Source: an uncultured Oscillospiraceae bacterium
GTDB lineage: Bacteria > Bacillota > Clostridia > Oscillospirales > Oscillospiraceae
Direction of reading: 5' to 3'
DNA length: 64,000 nt
Assembly (NCBI GenBank): GCA_910578505.1
Contig: CAJTPV010000013.1
Location: 1-64,000, forward strand
Shown here: positions 7,990 through 16,868 of the stretch, piece after piece
Layout of the letters: each line of letters starts with the position of its first letter
How positions within the stretch are numbered: position 1 is the stretch's first letter
Notes under the pieces: model-generated
Databases searched by the model: none
Seen by the model: only the letters and a program-made list of their open reading frames with translations
What the model was told of the DNA's origin: nothing
Program-made: the position numbers and the translations under genes

Positions 7990-8018
7990 TTGCATCAGGA
8001 AAGCGGATATGATACAAT
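7990..8018 (+). promoter_or_regulatory. Promoter of ABC exporter operon
   Basis: TTGCAT (7990-7995) and TACAAT (8013-8018) with a 17-bp spacer, 38 bp before the start codon. The rest of the 7796-8055 gap holds only this promoter and the divergent degV promoter. Confidence 0.7.
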
Positions 8019-8055
8019 GAACTACTGAAAAACGCTATTTCGCCGGAGGTGACCT

Positions 8056-9807
8056 ATGCCTGAGCGCGACTTTCACAGCGACAGCCTGCTGCGCATCTTT
8101 CTCAGCTATTTCCGCCCGCACAAAAAGCTCTTCCTGCTGGATATGGCCTGCGCGCTGCTGATCTCGCTGATCGACCTGGCCTTTCCCTACGTCTCCCGCC
8201 TGTGTATGTACCAGCTCATCCCGGAGAGCCTCTACCGGGCCTTTTTCACCGTCATTGTGGTGATGGTGGCCGCCTACCTGCTGCGGGCGGGGCTGCAGTA
8301 CATCGTCTGCTACTGGGGCCACGCTTTCGGCGTGCTGGTGGAGGCGGATATCCGCAAGGATCTGTTCAGCCACCTGCAGACCCTCTCCTTCGGCTTCTAC
8401 GACAAAAACCGCACCGGCCACCTGATGAGCCGCATGACAGCGGAGCTGTTTGACATCACGGAGCTGGCCCACCACGGGCCGGAGGACCTGTTCATCTCCG
8501 GCGTGACCCTGACCGGGGCCATCATCATCATGTTCACCATCCAGTGGCGGCTGGCCCTGGTGATGCTGGTCCTCATCCCCATCTTCCTGGTGGTGGTGTC
8601 CATCAACCGCCGCAACATGGCCCAGGCCGCCAAGCGGGTCAAGCAGGTCACCGCCGGCATCAACGCGGACATCGAGTCCAGCATCTCCGGCATCCGCACC
8701 GCCAAGGCCTTCTCCAACGAAAACGCGGAGAGCGAGAAATTCGAGCGGGCCAACGAGCGCTTCAAGGTCTCCAAAAAGGAGCGCTACAAGGCCATGAGCA
8801 AATTCTTCGCCTCCCTGGAGTTCTTCATGTGCATCATGCCTGTGACCGTTATCGCGGTGGGCGGGCTGCTGATCATGGACGGGCAGATGAACTATATCGA
8901 CCTGACCACCTTCTGCCTCTACACCAGCACCTTCATCAACCCCATGCGGAAGGTGTCCACCCTCTCCGAGCTGCTGGTGGACGGCATCGCGGGGCTGAGC
9001 CGCTTTGTGGACCTGATGCGCATTGAGCCGGACCTGACCGACAAGCCCGGCGCGGTGGAGCTGCAGAACGTGGAGGGCCGCATCGACGTGGAAAACGTCA
9101 GCTTCGCCTATGAGCGGGACGACACCGAGGTCCTCCACCACGTGGACCTCCACGTCAAAGCCGGCGAGACCATCGCCATCGTAGGCCCCTCCGGCGGCGG
9201 CAAGACCACCCTGTGCAGCCTCATCCCCCGCTTTTACGATGTGGTGGAGGGCAGCATCAAGATCGACGGTCTGGACGTGCGGGACGTGCGGCAGCAGAGC
9301 CTGCACCGGAATGTGGGCATCGTGCAGCAGGACGTGTTCCTGTTTGCCGCCAGCATCATGGAGAACATCCGCTACGGCCGGCCCGGCGCCACCACGGACG
9401 AGGTGCTGGAGGCCGCGCGGCGGGCGGAAATCTACGACGACATCATGGCCATGCCCGACGGCTTTGACACCTACGTGGGCGAACGGGGGGTACTGCTGTC
9501 CGGCGGGCAGAAGCAGCGCATCTCCATCGCCCGGATCTTCCTCAAGGACCCGCCGGTACTGATTCTGGACGAGGCCACCTCCGCCCTGGACAGCGTGACG
9601 GAGGCGAAGATCCAGCGGGCCTTCGACGAGCTGGCCCGGGGCCGCACCACGCTGATCATCGCCCACCGCCTGTCCACCGTCCGCAATGCCAGCCGCATCC
9701 TGGTCATCCGGGACGGGCTGATTACGGAGCAGGGCACCCATGCGGAGCTGATGGAGCGGGACGGCGATTACGCACAGCTATACAGCACACAAAATTTACA
9801 TGGATAA
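8056..9807 (+). CDS. ABC exporter, fused permease and ATPase
   Basis: A 583-residue half-transporter of the type I exporter family, expected to work as a dimer in the membrane. The N-terminal half carries six predicted membrane segments (about residues 15-310). The C-terminal ATPase has Walker A GPSGGGKTT, a Q-loop in GIVQQDVFLF, signature LSGGQKQRISIARI, Walker B VLILDEATSALD and the H-loop in IIAHRLST. The ATG has GGAGGTGACCT just upstream. The substrate cannot be read from the sequence; this family includes MsbA/BmrA-like multidrug or lipid exporters. The next gene overlaps its end by 8 bp, so the two are co-translated. Confidence 0.94.
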   Translation: MPERDFHSDSLLRIFLSYFRPHKKLFLLDMACALLISLIDLAFPYVSRLCMYQLIPESLYRAFFTVIVVMVAAYLLRAGLQYIVCYWGHAFGVLVEADIRKDLFSHLQTLSFGFYDKNRTGHLMSRMTAELFDITELAHHGPEDLFISGVTLTGAIIIMFTIQWRLALVMLVLIPIFLVVVSINRRNMAQAAKRVKQVTAGINADIESSISGIRTAKAFSNENAESEKFERANERFKVSKKERYKAMSKFFASLEFFMCIMPVTVIAVGGLLIMDGQMNYIDLTTFCLYTSTFINPMRKVSTLSELLVDGIAGLSRFVDLMRIEPDLTDKPGAVELQNVEGRIDVENVSFAYERDDTEVLHHVDLHVKAGETIAIVGPSGGGKTTLCSLIPRFYDVVEGSIKIDGLDVRDVRQQSLHRNVGIVQQDVFLFAASIMENIRYGRPGATTDEVLEAARRAEIYDDIMAMPDGFDTYVGERGVLLSGGQKQRISIARIFLKDPPVLILDEATSALDSVTEAKIQRAFDELARGRTTLIIAHRLSTVRNASRILVIRDGLITEQGTHAELMERDGDYAQLYSTQNLHG

Positions 9808-10585
9808 ATCAACGATCATTGCAAAAACCGCCCAGGAGCCGGAGGACCGCCTGCTGCTGGCGCGCATATGGGATAAATACGAGCAGACGGAGCGGCGGAA
9901 CATCCCCACGGCGACAGTCTTTCTCAGCCCGCGGGAGCGGGCCATGGCCCAGAGCCTGCTGAACGCGGCAGGCATCCGCTCCGGCTATCTCTTTGACGGC
10001 GGCTATCCGGACGCGGAGCGTGTCCGGCTGCTGTTCCTGCCGGATTGGGCCGGGGAGGACCACGACGAGCTGGCCTTCCTGCGGGCGGCCTTTCACGGCG
10101 CGGACAGCGTCCTCTCCCACCGGGACATCCTGGGCAGCCTGATGGCCCTGGGGGTCACGCGGGAGCGGGTGGGGGACATTCTGGTCTCCGCCCACAGCGC
10201 AGACATTGTGGCCGCGCCGTCCCTGCGGGACTTCTTCCTGCGGGAGTGGAGCAGCGCGGGGCGGGTGAAGCTGACGGTGACAGAGATCAGCCGGGAGGCG
10301 CTGCTGGTCCCGGCGGCCCAGGTGAAGACCATCCGGGACACAGTATCCTCCCTGCGGCTGGACGCGGTGACGGCGCCGGCGTTCTCCATGAGCCGGGGGC
10401 GGGCCGCGGAGCTGATTGCCGCCGGGCGGGTGAGTCTGGACCACACGCCCTGCCTGAAGCCGGACAAGCCGGTGGGGGCGGGCTGTACCATCTCCGTGCG
10501 GGGCGCGGGGAAGGCCCGGCTGGCGGAGATCGGGGGTTTAACGAAAAAGGGACGAACCGGCATCGTCGTCCAGCGATTCCTATAA
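9800..10585 (+). CDS. YlmH-like S4-domain RNA-binding protein
   Basis: A 261-residue protein with the YlmH layout: an N-terminal region containing PTATVFLSPRERAMAQSLL and a GGYPDAERVRLLFLP stretch, and a C-terminal S4 RNA-binding domain (about residues 180-255; SRGRAAELIAAGRVSLDHTP). Proteins of this family bind ribosomal RNA or ribosomes, and in many Firmicutes the gene sits in the division cluster after sepF and ylmG. Here it is detached from that cluster and follows an ABC exporter with an 8-bp overlap. The functional link to the exporter is unclear. Confidence 0.9.
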   Translation: MDKSTIIAKTAQEPEDRLLLARIWDKYEQTERRNIPTATVFLSPRERAMAQSLLNAAGIRSGYLFDGGYPDAERVRLLFLPDWAGEDHDELAFLRAAFHGADSVLSHRDILGSLMALGVTRERVGDILVSAHSADIVAAPSLRDFFLREWSSAGRVKLTVTEISREALLVPAAQVKTIRDTVSSLRLDAVTAPAFSMSRGRAAELIAAGRVSLDHTPCLKPDKPVGAGCTISVRGAGKARLAEIGGLTKKGRTGIVVQRFL

Positions 10586-10628
10586 CGCCCATAAAAACCC
10601 AATCATACCTGCAAAATCCAGCTTAATC

Positions 10629-10692
10629 GGGACGCGAAGCGCATAAAAGTTCTTTTTGAACCTTTTTCTTTCAAGAAAAAGGTTGAACACCA
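10629..10692 (+). repeat. Dispersed palindromic intergenic repeat, copy A
   Basis: It runs from GGACGCGAAGCGCATAAAAG to AAAAAGGTTGAACACC and contains a perfect 12-bp palindrome (AACCTTTTTCTT, TC loop, AAGAAAAAGGTT). Closely related copies are at 43855-43917 and, inverted, at 46295-46341. It lies between the YlmH-like gene and the DUF896 gene, and ends just before the latter's ribosome site. Confidence 0.85.
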
Positions 10693-10709
10693 AGGGGGAG
10701 GCATTTATT

Positions 10710-10919
10710 GTGGAGCAGCATAAAATAGAGCGAATCAACGAGCTGGCCCGGAAGAACAAGGCCGAGGGGCTGACGCCGGAGGAGCTGGCGGAACGGGACG
10801 CCCTGCGGCGGGAATACATCCAGTCCTACGTAGGCGACTTGAAAAGTCAGCTGGATCACACATATATCGTAGATAAACAGGGCCGCAAGCGCAAGCTGCG
10901 GCAGAAGGAGGGCCAGTGA
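10710..10919 (+). CDS. DUF896 family protein (YnzC-like)
   Basis: A small basic cytosolic protein of 69 residues. It starts at GTG 10710 and reads MEQHKIERINELARKNKAEG in its first twenty residues; the helical hairpin with LTPEELAERDALRREYIQ and the LDHTYIVD segment are typical of DUF896. I prefer the GTG because GGGGGAGG lies 8 nt upstream and the family begins here; a longer frame from ATG 10656 only translates the palindromic repeat. B. subtilis YnzC is a small paralogue linked to the SOS-regulated yneA operon, but no such context is seen here. Its TGA overlaps the ATG of the next gene. Confidence 0.88.
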   Translation: MEQHKIERINELARKNKAEGLTPEELAERDALRREYIQSYVGDLKSQLDHTYIVDKQGRKRKLRQKEGQ

Positions 10920-12472
10920 TGGGCGAGTATTACGACAAGGACAGATTCAACGGCGGCGGGGAGTCCGGGCAGAACGCCCAGCAGGGACAGAAGGCCACCG
11001 GCTGGGGTTACGGCACGGAGTACAGCCGGGGGACCGGTGCAGGCTGGGGAGGCGCACCCGGCGGCGGGAGCGGCCAGCGGTCAACACCGCCGCCCAAGCA
11101 GCCCCAGCGCCCCAAGCAGGGGAAAAATGACGCATGGTGGTACAGCTGGCCCGCTATCATCATCCTCTTCTCCCTGGGGGCGTGGCCTATCGCGCTGATC
11201 CTGCTGTTTTATAATATGTATGTCGTGGCGGACCAGGGCCGGAAAAAGGCTGTGGACCAGAAGGTGGCAAGCGTCGTGGAGCGGGCCGTGCAGAAGGCGT
11301 CCCGGCAGGTGGACAAGGCGGCGGACAAGACCGAGGCCGCCGTGCGCCGCGCCGCCGAGAATGCAGGCAAGTCCTTCGAACAGGCCGCCAGGGATGTGGA
11401 GCAGACCATCAATCGGGGGGCCAGGGACGTGGTACAGGCCCGGAACCTGCCGCCCATTGAGCAGGAGGTCTCGGCCAGGCCGGGGAAGAAGGCAAAAAAA
11501 GAGAAGGCCACCAAGGAGAAAAAGCCCCGCCGGAACGCCGGGATGCTCATGCGGCTCATCGGCATCTGCTGCCTTGCCGTCTGCGGGATCATCGGGCTGG
11601 ATTTCATGTCGGAGCTGCTCAGCTACGGCAATGCTGATTTTGACAATTTCTTTGCCAGCATCGGCTTTTTTGCCGCCGGCGGGCTGCTGTTCTTCCGGGG
11701 GTCCTACCTGGGCCGCATGAGCCGCCGCAGCCAGCGGTATATCCTGGCCATCGGCAACACGGACGCCATGCCCATCGACACCATCGCCAAGCGGGTCAAC
11801 CGCAAGCCCAAGCAGGCCATGAAGGAGCTGCAGAAGCTCATCGACAAGGGTTACATGGGAGAGGACGCCTATATCGACTACGAGCGGGGCTATTTTCTCC
11901 GCTTTGGGGCCACTCTGGAGGAGGAGCCGGAGTTTGAACCTGATTCGGAGCCGGTGCGGGAAGCTCCTCCCGCGCCTGCGGAGGCGGAGCAGGGCTATTC
12001 CGGCATCCTGCGGGACATCCGGCGGGCCAACGACCGCATCGCCGACCCGGCGCTGAGCCGGAAGATCGACCGGCTGGAGCACATCACGGGGATGATCTTC
12101 AAGGAGGTGGAGGAGCACCCGGAGAAGCGGGAGCGCATCCACACCTTCTTCGACTACTACCTGCCCACCACCCAGAAGCTGCTGGATGCCTACGCGGATT
12201 TTGAGGAGACCGGCGTGGAGGGCGAGCACCTGCGGGAGGCCAAGGTCCGCATCGCATCCATCATGGATTCCATCGTGGACGGCTTCGCCCACCAGCTGGA
12301 CCAGCTCTACAGCTCCGACGCCATGGACGTGGTCACGGACATCAAGGTCATGGAGGCCATGCTCAACCGGGATATGGCGACTATGGCCCGGGATTTTGGC
12401 ATCGACGCCTCCCGGCCCGTGGAGGGCAAGCGCGTGAAAAGAGACGAGGACGGCCCCAGACTGCAATTATAA
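10919..12472 (+). CDS. XpaC-like membrane protein (5-bromo-4-chloroindolyl phosphate hydrolysis family)
   Basis: A 517-residue protein. The N-terminus is Gly/Gln-rich and disordered (about 1-70), followed by one membrane segment (WPAIIILFSLGAWPIALILL). A charged helical region follows (about 100-195), then two further membrane segments (GMLMRLIGICCLAVCGIIGL and the IGFFAAGGLLFF stretch). The cytosolic C-terminal part contains PIDTIAKRVNRKPKQAMKEL and a helical domain recognisable as the XpaC family (Halogen_Hydrol), often found beside TelA-type genes, which are not present here. The true biochemical role of the family is unknown. The start overlaps the stop of the DUF896 gene by one base; a GTG one codon upstream is possible. 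Confidence 0.8.
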   Translation: MGEYYDKDRFNGGGESGQNAQQGQKATGWGYGTEYSRGTGAGWGGAPGGGSGQRSTPPPKQPQRPKQGKNDAWWYSWPAIIILFSLGAWPIALILLFYNMYVVADQGRKKAVDQKVASVVERAVQKASRQVDKAADKTEAAVRRAAENAGKSFEQAARDVEQTINRGARDVVQARNLPPIEQEVSARPGKKAKKEKATKEKKPRRNAGMLMRLIGICCLAVCGIIGLDFMSELLSYGNADFDNFFASIGFFAAGGLLFFRGSYLGRMSRRSQRYILAIGNTDAMPIDTIAKRVNRKPKQAMKELQKLIDKGYMGEDAYIDYERGYFLRFGATLEEEPEFEPDSEPVREAPPAPAEAEQGYSGILRDIRRANDRIADPALSRKIDRLEHITGMIFKEVEEHPEKRERIHTFFDYYLPTTQKLLDAYADFEETGVEGEHLREAKVRIASIMDSIVDGFAHQLDQLYSSDAMDVVTDIKVMEAMLNRDMATMARDFGIDASRPVEGKRVKRDEDGPRLQL

Positions 12473-12499
12473 TGAGTAGAGTATTGAAAGGAGCAAACC

Positions 12500-13111
12500 A
12501 TGAACAACGAAGAAAAGATTTTGGAGATGCTTGGGCAAGTCGTTGGAAGATTGGACAATATGGATACCAAGTTGACCGCACAGGGCGAACGGTTGACCCG
12601 GTTGGAGGAAAGCGTCGAGAGAATAGATACTACGCTGACCGCACAGGGCGAACGGCTGACCCGGTTGGAGGAAAGCGTCGAGAGAATAGATACTACGCTG
12701 ACCGCACAGGGCGAACGGCTGACCCGGTTGGAGGAAAGCGTCGAGAGAATAGATACTACGCTGATCGCACAGGGCGAACGGTTGACTCGGTTGGAGGAAA
12801 GCGTCGAGAGAATAGATACTACGCTGACCACGCAGGGCGAACGGTTGACCCGGTTGGAGGAGACTGTCAGTGGACTGCAGGAGACTGTCGGGGAGCTGGA
12901 TGCCCGTTCCCTGAAGTCCGCCGTCCTTCTTGAGACGGATATCTCCCGCGACATCCACCTCCTCTACGAAGGGCACAGCGAACTGAGCAGGAAGCTGGAC
13001 ACGCTGGCAACCAAAGAGCAGGTGGAGGAGCTGGCCGGCGATGTGGACGTAATCAAGACAGTTGTCAGCCGTCACAGCGGGGATATCAGCAGGCTGAAGA
13101 AAGCACAGTGA
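12500..13111 (+). CDS. Heptad-repeat coiled-coil protein with 21-residue tandem repeats
   Basis: The 203-residue protein is almost entirely coiled coil. Residues 25-108 are four nearly identical 21-residue units (LTAQGERLTRLEESVERIDT plus T), exactly three heptads each, with a partial fifth unit after them. The tail (about 120-203) is a less regular helix with VDVIKTVVSRHSGDISRLKK. There is no signal peptide or membrane segment. The ribosome site GAAAGGAG lies 8 nt before the ATG. The function is not recognised; similar short repeat proteins occur widely in gut Firmicutes. The near-identity of the DNA units points to recent repeat expansion. Confidence 0.85.
   Translation: MNNEEKILEMLGQVVGRLDNMDTKLTAQGERLTRLEESVERIDTTLTAQGERLTRLEESVERIDTTLTAQGERLTRLEESVERIDTTLIAQGERLTRLEESVERIDTTLTTQGERLTRLEETVSGLQETVGELDARSLKSAVLLETDISRDIHLLYEGHSELSRKLDTLATKEQVEELAGDVDVIKTVVSRHSGDISRLKKAQ
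12572..12862 (+). repeat. 63-bp in-frame tandem repeats
   Basis: Four full units (12572, 12635, 12698, 12761) and a partial one from 12824 differ at only a few bases. Unit length is a multiple of three, so copy-number change keeps the frame. Confidence 0.9.
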
Positions 13112-13176
13112 CTCTGTGTCAGGAATCCTTTCTGCGCCCAAAATCCTACGGACGTTGGACTTCAGATAAATTAAAC

Positions 13177-13206
13177 AGGAGGTAGGGATCAGTTTCCCTA
13201 CCTCCT
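13177..13206. terminator. Inverted repeat between convergent genes
   Basis: AGGAGGTAGGGA (13177-13188) pairs perfectly with TCCCTACCTCCT (13195-13206). It overlaps the stop codon of the minus-strand J-like gene and lies between two convergent genes. T runs are weak on both sides, so termination is likely but not certain. Confidence 0.55.
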
Positions 13207-14752
13207 ACTTGATTTCAGGGACGCGGTATACCTTCACGGTCTTCCCGCCGGCCGCGGCCGTCCCGGCGAGCTCCAGATCAATACTGCCCCTGTTGTCCTC
13301 ATCCGACACACAGCAGACCTGGGCGCCGTCCGTGGTGAGATAGTAGTTCATCACCAATGTCTCCCCGCCAGCGTCCTGTCCGGTACACTGGGCCCAGTAG
13401 TAGGTCTCGCTGCCGTCCTCATTGGACGATATCCCCGTACTGCTGATCGCGTAGGGGCCAGGATAATCCTCGCCGGCCAACGAGACAGCCAAATCCCGGA
13501 CGGCCTCAATGCCCTGCCGGTCCTGCTCCGGGAGCTGGTCCTCCGTAACCACACGGGGGCTGTCAGTCTGGGGGCTGTCAGTGGCGGGCGGGATTGCTTC
13601 ATTGCTGTTCTGCGCGGTATGGGCCGCGTCCCGCGTATCAGCCGTCTGTTCCACGCTGATGGTCCCAGGCTCCGGACCCTTCTTTTCATAGGGACGCATG
13701 AGGAAAAAATAATCGATAAAGACCACCGACAGCAGAATCCACAACAGAAACAGCGGCGCGCGCTCCTGTCGAAATACCCGCTTCCGCCAGGGGATTTTTT
13801 CCCGGCTGCCGTCCGCTTTCCGCTCACCGCTGTCCTTCAGCAGGCGGTACAGGCCCAGGTACATGGTCTCCGGTTTGCCGTTATAAAACTGGTAGACCAG
13901 ATAGAGCTGCCGCTTGATATCATCCGGCAGCCAGGGATGCTCACTTAAAAAATCCTCCAGGCCGAAGATGAAGTCCATATTGTGCTGGGCGTTGCGGAAG
14001 GTGCTACTGTGGAGGAAAACAGACCACTGCTCCACAGACGCGCCGGAGGAACAGAGCACCTCCAGCGCATGCAGGGCCGCATAGGCCGCGCTCCACGCCT
14101 CCTCGCTCTCCAGCGCCCGGTCCCGCTGGGCCTGTTCCCGAACCCGCCGGCGCTCCCGCGCCTCCCGCAGGCGCTCCTCCGCCTTCCGGCGGCGGGCCTG
14201 ACGGCGCTCCTCGTCCCCCTCAGCAAAGAGCCTTTCGTAGTCCCAGGCCTCCGGTCCGGCGGTGTTTGGGGAGTGGGGCCGCAGAGGCTCGCCGCCGGCC
14301 AGCAGCTGGTCGTAATCAAAGGCCCCGGTCTCCGGCCCAAGACGCTCTCTTGACGCCCCGCCGCCGTGCTCTGCGTGCTCAGCGTCTTCTCTGCCCGGCG
14401 GCGGTTCCGGAGGGGGGATCTCCAGATCCTCCTCCGCAAAAAGGGCGTCGTAGTCAAATCCTCCGTCCGGTCCGGCCTCCGGCACAGGCTGGACCGTCTG
14501 CTCCTGAAAGAGCACGTCGTAATCGTAGCGCCGCTCCGCCGACGCGCACTCCATCTCCTCCAACAGCATGCGGGCGTCCTGCTCGGCGGCCTGGGCAATC
14601 CGCCGGGCGGTCTGATAGGCCGCGTACAGCTGCTGGAAGCCCTCCGGGTCCTCCTCCGGGTGGACGGCCTTCACCCGCAGGGCGTAGGCCCGCTTCACCT
14701 GGCCGGAATCGCAGGGGCCGTCCAGACCCAGTTCACTCCAGGGCCAGCTCAT
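13205..14752 (-). CDS. Membrane-anchored J-domain-like co-chaperone, HscC partner
   Basis: The N-terminal 60 residues form a J-like helical bundle (WPWSELGLDG, then VKRAYALRVKAVHPEEDPEG). The usual HPD tripeptide is replaced by HPE, a variant I associate with this HscC-linked group. The middle is long, acidic and low-complexity, with FDYDALFAEE-type repeats. One membrane segment (PLFLLWILLSVVFIDYFFLM) separates it from a roughly 150-residue domain expected outside the cytoplasm. I chose ATG 14752, whose ATGA overlaps the TGA of the upstream hscC gene; a start at 14764 is less likely. Translational coupling to hscC supports a chaperone pair comparable to HscC with DjlB/DjlC. The client is unknown. 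Confidence 0.75.
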   Translation of the reverse strand: MSWPWSELGLDGPCDSGQVKRAYALRVKAVHPEEDPEGFQQLYAAYQTARRIAQAAEQDARMLLEEMECASAERRYDYDVLFQEQTVQPVPEAGPDGGFDYDALFAEEDLEIPPPEPPPGREDAEHAEHGGGASRERLGPETGAFDYDQLLAGGEPLRPHSPNTAGPEAWDYERLFAEGDEERRQARRRKAEERLREARERRRVREQAQRDRALESEEAWSAAYAALHALEVLCSSGASVEQWSVFLHSSTFRNAQHNMDFIFGLEDFLSEHPWLPDDIKRQLYLVYQFYNGKPETMYLGLYRLLKDSGERKADGSREKIPWRKRVFRQERAPLFLLWILLSVVFIDYFFLMRPYEKKGPEPGTISVEQTADTRDAAHTAQNSNEAIPPATDSPQTDSPRVVTEDQLPEQDRQGIEAVRDLAVSLAGEDYPGPYAISSTGISSNEDGSETYYWAQCTGQDAGGETLVMNYYLTTDGAQVCCVSDEDNRGSIDLELAGTAAAGGKTVKVYRVPEIK

Positions 14753-16470
14753 AGGCTCTCCCACTCGTCCGGGTCGGAGACGTCGATTTCACCGGTAAAC
14801 GCCTCCACCTGGTCGAAGAAATCCGTGATCCGCCGGCAGGCCTTGGCCAGGCGCATGGGCTCCTGGCTCTCCACCTCGTGGTTGAACCACTCCAGGATCT
14901 CCCCCACCCGCCGCCGCAGGTCCCCCACAGTCACCGCGTACAGCCGCTCGCCCCTGGCGGAGATGGCCCGTGTGCGCTCCTGGTCCCTGGGGTGGAGCTT
15001 CAGGCCCGCCAGCTCCTGGATGCGCCGCTGGGCCTCGCTGTCGCTGACGCCGTCGTTTTTCAGCAGCAGCCGGGAGGTCTTGTCCCCCTCCGAGAGGACC
15101 TCCACCTCCAATATGCCGTTGATGTCATAGGTGAAGCGCACCTGAATGGACTGCTGGCCCTTGGGGGCCGGGGGGACGCTGATCTTCAGGGAGCCCAGGA
15201 GGGAGTTGTCCTTACAGTACCGGTTTTCCCCCTGGTAGACATCCACGTCCAGCACGGTCTGGTTGTCCCGCACCGTGCAGTACACGCCCATCTTGCTGGA
15301 GGGCAGCACGCTGTTGCGCTCAATGATGGGGGACATGACCGGCTGGCTGGGGTCGTTGTGGTTGCAGATGCTGATGCCCAGGGTGAAGGGGCACACATCC
15401 GTCAGCACCAGCTCCCGCAGGCCCTCGGCCCGGGCCTTCATGCCCGCGCAGATGCCCGCCCCCAGAGCCACGGCGATATCGGCCTGATCGCCGTCGGTGA
15501 CCTCCCGGCCCAGGGCCTTGGCGATATACCCCCGCACGGCGGGCATGCGGCTGGAGCCGCCCACCATCACCAGCTCGTCCACGGCCAGGACCGGGGTGCC
15601 GCTGTCCACCAGCACCTTGCGGATGGGGGCGGTCAGACGCTTGAACAGCGCGCCGCTCTTGCGGATGAGCCACTCGTTGGTCAGCGTCAGCGCGTGGATT
15701 TTGCCGGCGCTGTCGGTGTACACCATCAGCACCGAGCGCTGGGTGGTCAGGGCGATCTTGCAGCTCTCCGCCTGCCGCAGCAGCATCTCCTTCTGCTGCT
15801 GGTTCATGCCCTCGTAATCCAGGCCGCAGTCGCCGCAGAAGCCCCTGGCGATGGCCAGGTCAAAATCCCGGCCCCCCAGCCGGTTGTCGCCGCTGACGGC
15901 AGTGACGCTCACCACGTTCTCAAAGCGCTCCACCAGGCTCACATCCAGCGTCCCGCCGCCGAAGTCGAACACCAGGCACAGCTTATCCACACCGCCCTCG
16001 CCGATGCGGGCGGACACCGCCGCCGCGGAGGGCTCGTTGACCAGCCGCTCCACCAGCAGCCCCGCCAGCGCCCCCGCCCGCTTGGTGGCCGCCCGCTGGG
16101 CCTGAGCGAAGTAGGCCGGCACGCTGACCACCGCCTCGGTCACCGGCTCGCCCAGCCAGGCCTCGGCGTCCTCCCGCAGCTGCCGCAGCACCAGAGCGGA
16201 CAGCTCCTCCGGCTTGAAGGTCCTGCCCCCTAAGGTGTAGGTCTTGTCCGTACCGATCTCCCGTTTGAAGCAGGACGCAGTGCGCTGAGGATGGGAGACC
16301 AGCCGCTCCTGCGCAGCCCGGCCCACCAGCACCGTGCCGTCGTCATCCAGACTGACTACGCTGGGCGTCAGATACTCGCCCAGGCTGTTGGGGATCAGCT
16401 GCGGCCTGCCGTCCCGCCAAATCGCCGCCAAGCTGTTGGTTGTCCCCAGGTCAATGCCAATGATCACCAT
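14749..16470 (-). CDS. hscC: HscC-type Hsp70 chaperone
   Basis: The 573-residue protein begins MVIIGIDLGTTNSLAAIWRD, the Hsp70 phosphate-binding motif. It continues with YLTPSVVSLDDDGTVLVGRA, FDFGGGTLDVSL and VMVGGSSRMPAVRGYI, and ends with a short substrate domain (VYQGENRYCKDN, then VRFTYDINGILEVEV). It lacks the long lid of DnaK, which matches HscC length. Hsp70s bind and release unfolded segments with ATP hydrolysis, stimulated by a J protein; the J-like gene overlaps its end. The start at 16470 is where the family begins; an upstream extension to 16845 has no similarity. A weak AGGAAG site precedes it. Confidence 0.9.
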   Translation of the reverse strand: MVIIGIDLGTTNSLAAIWRDGRPQLIPNSLGEYLTPSVVSLDDDGTVLVGRAAQERLVSHPQRTASCFKREIGTDKTYTLGGRTFKPEELSALVLRQLREDAEAWLGEPVTEAVVSVPAYFAQAQRAATKRAGALAGLLVERLVNEPSAAAVSARIGEGGVDKLCLVFDFGGGTLDVSLVERFENVVSVTAVSGDNRLGGRDFDLAIARGFCGDCGLDYEGMNQQQKEMLLRQAESCKIALTTQRSVLMVYTDSAGKIHALTLTNEWLIRKSGALFKRLTAPIRKVLVDSGTPVLAVDELVMVGGSSRMPAVRGYIAKALGREVTDGDQADIAVALGAGICAGMKARAEGLRELVLTDVCPFTLGISICNHNDPSQPVMSPIIERNSVLPSSKMGVYCTVRDNQTVLDVDVYQGENRYCKDNSLLGSLKISVPPAPKGQQSIQVRFTYDINGILEVEVLSEGDKTSRLLLKNDGVSDSEAQRRIQELAGLKLHPRDQERTRAISARGERLYAVTVGDLRRRVGEILEWFNHEVESQEPMRLAKACRRITDFFDQVEAFTGEIDVSDPDEWESL

Positions 16471-16724
16471 GATCCGCCTTCTTCCTATTTTGGAGGATTG
16501 GAGGGGCCGTTCCCCTGTCATCTGAATTTTACCATATTTTTTGTTGGATTGGAAGATGGGATTTTTAAAAATATGCCTGAAATTCAAGAAAATTTTTTGA
16601 CGTCCGCCGGTGAAGCGGGCAATGGCTGAATTTTGGGGCATCCGGAGTGGACTCCAATGATTTGCCTGGGGCAGAATTTCCGCCCAGTCAGAAAAAAATT
16701 TGCCCGGCCATCTGAACATTTTCC

Positions 16725-16753
16725 TTGCATATCCCCCCAAGTAATGGTATGAT
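16725..16753 (+). promoter_or_regulatory. Promoter of the small membrane protein gene
   Basis: TTGCAT (16725-16730) and TATGAT (16748-16753), spacer 17 bp. It leaves an about 110-nt leader before the gene at 16869. The rest of the divergent gap 16471-16724 holds A/T-rich stretches but no convincing hscC promoter. Confidence 0.65.
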
Positions 16754-16868
16754 AGAAAGGAAGTTCCCGCGGGCCGCAGAAGCCCATGCCGGACAATTAC
16801 GCGGAAATCCCTCAAATCCCCCAGCGCTGAGCCCGGCGCGGACAAGTTACAGAAAGCAGGTGCCCTCT

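Noticed and set aside
12572..12862. CRISPR-like regular repeats
   Set aside because: Units are contiguous without spacers and encode heptads in frame.
16471..16845. N-terminal extension of HscC
   Set aside because: Hsp70 similarity begins exactly at MVIIGIDLGTT; upstream frame is A/T-rich intergenic sequence without a start signal.
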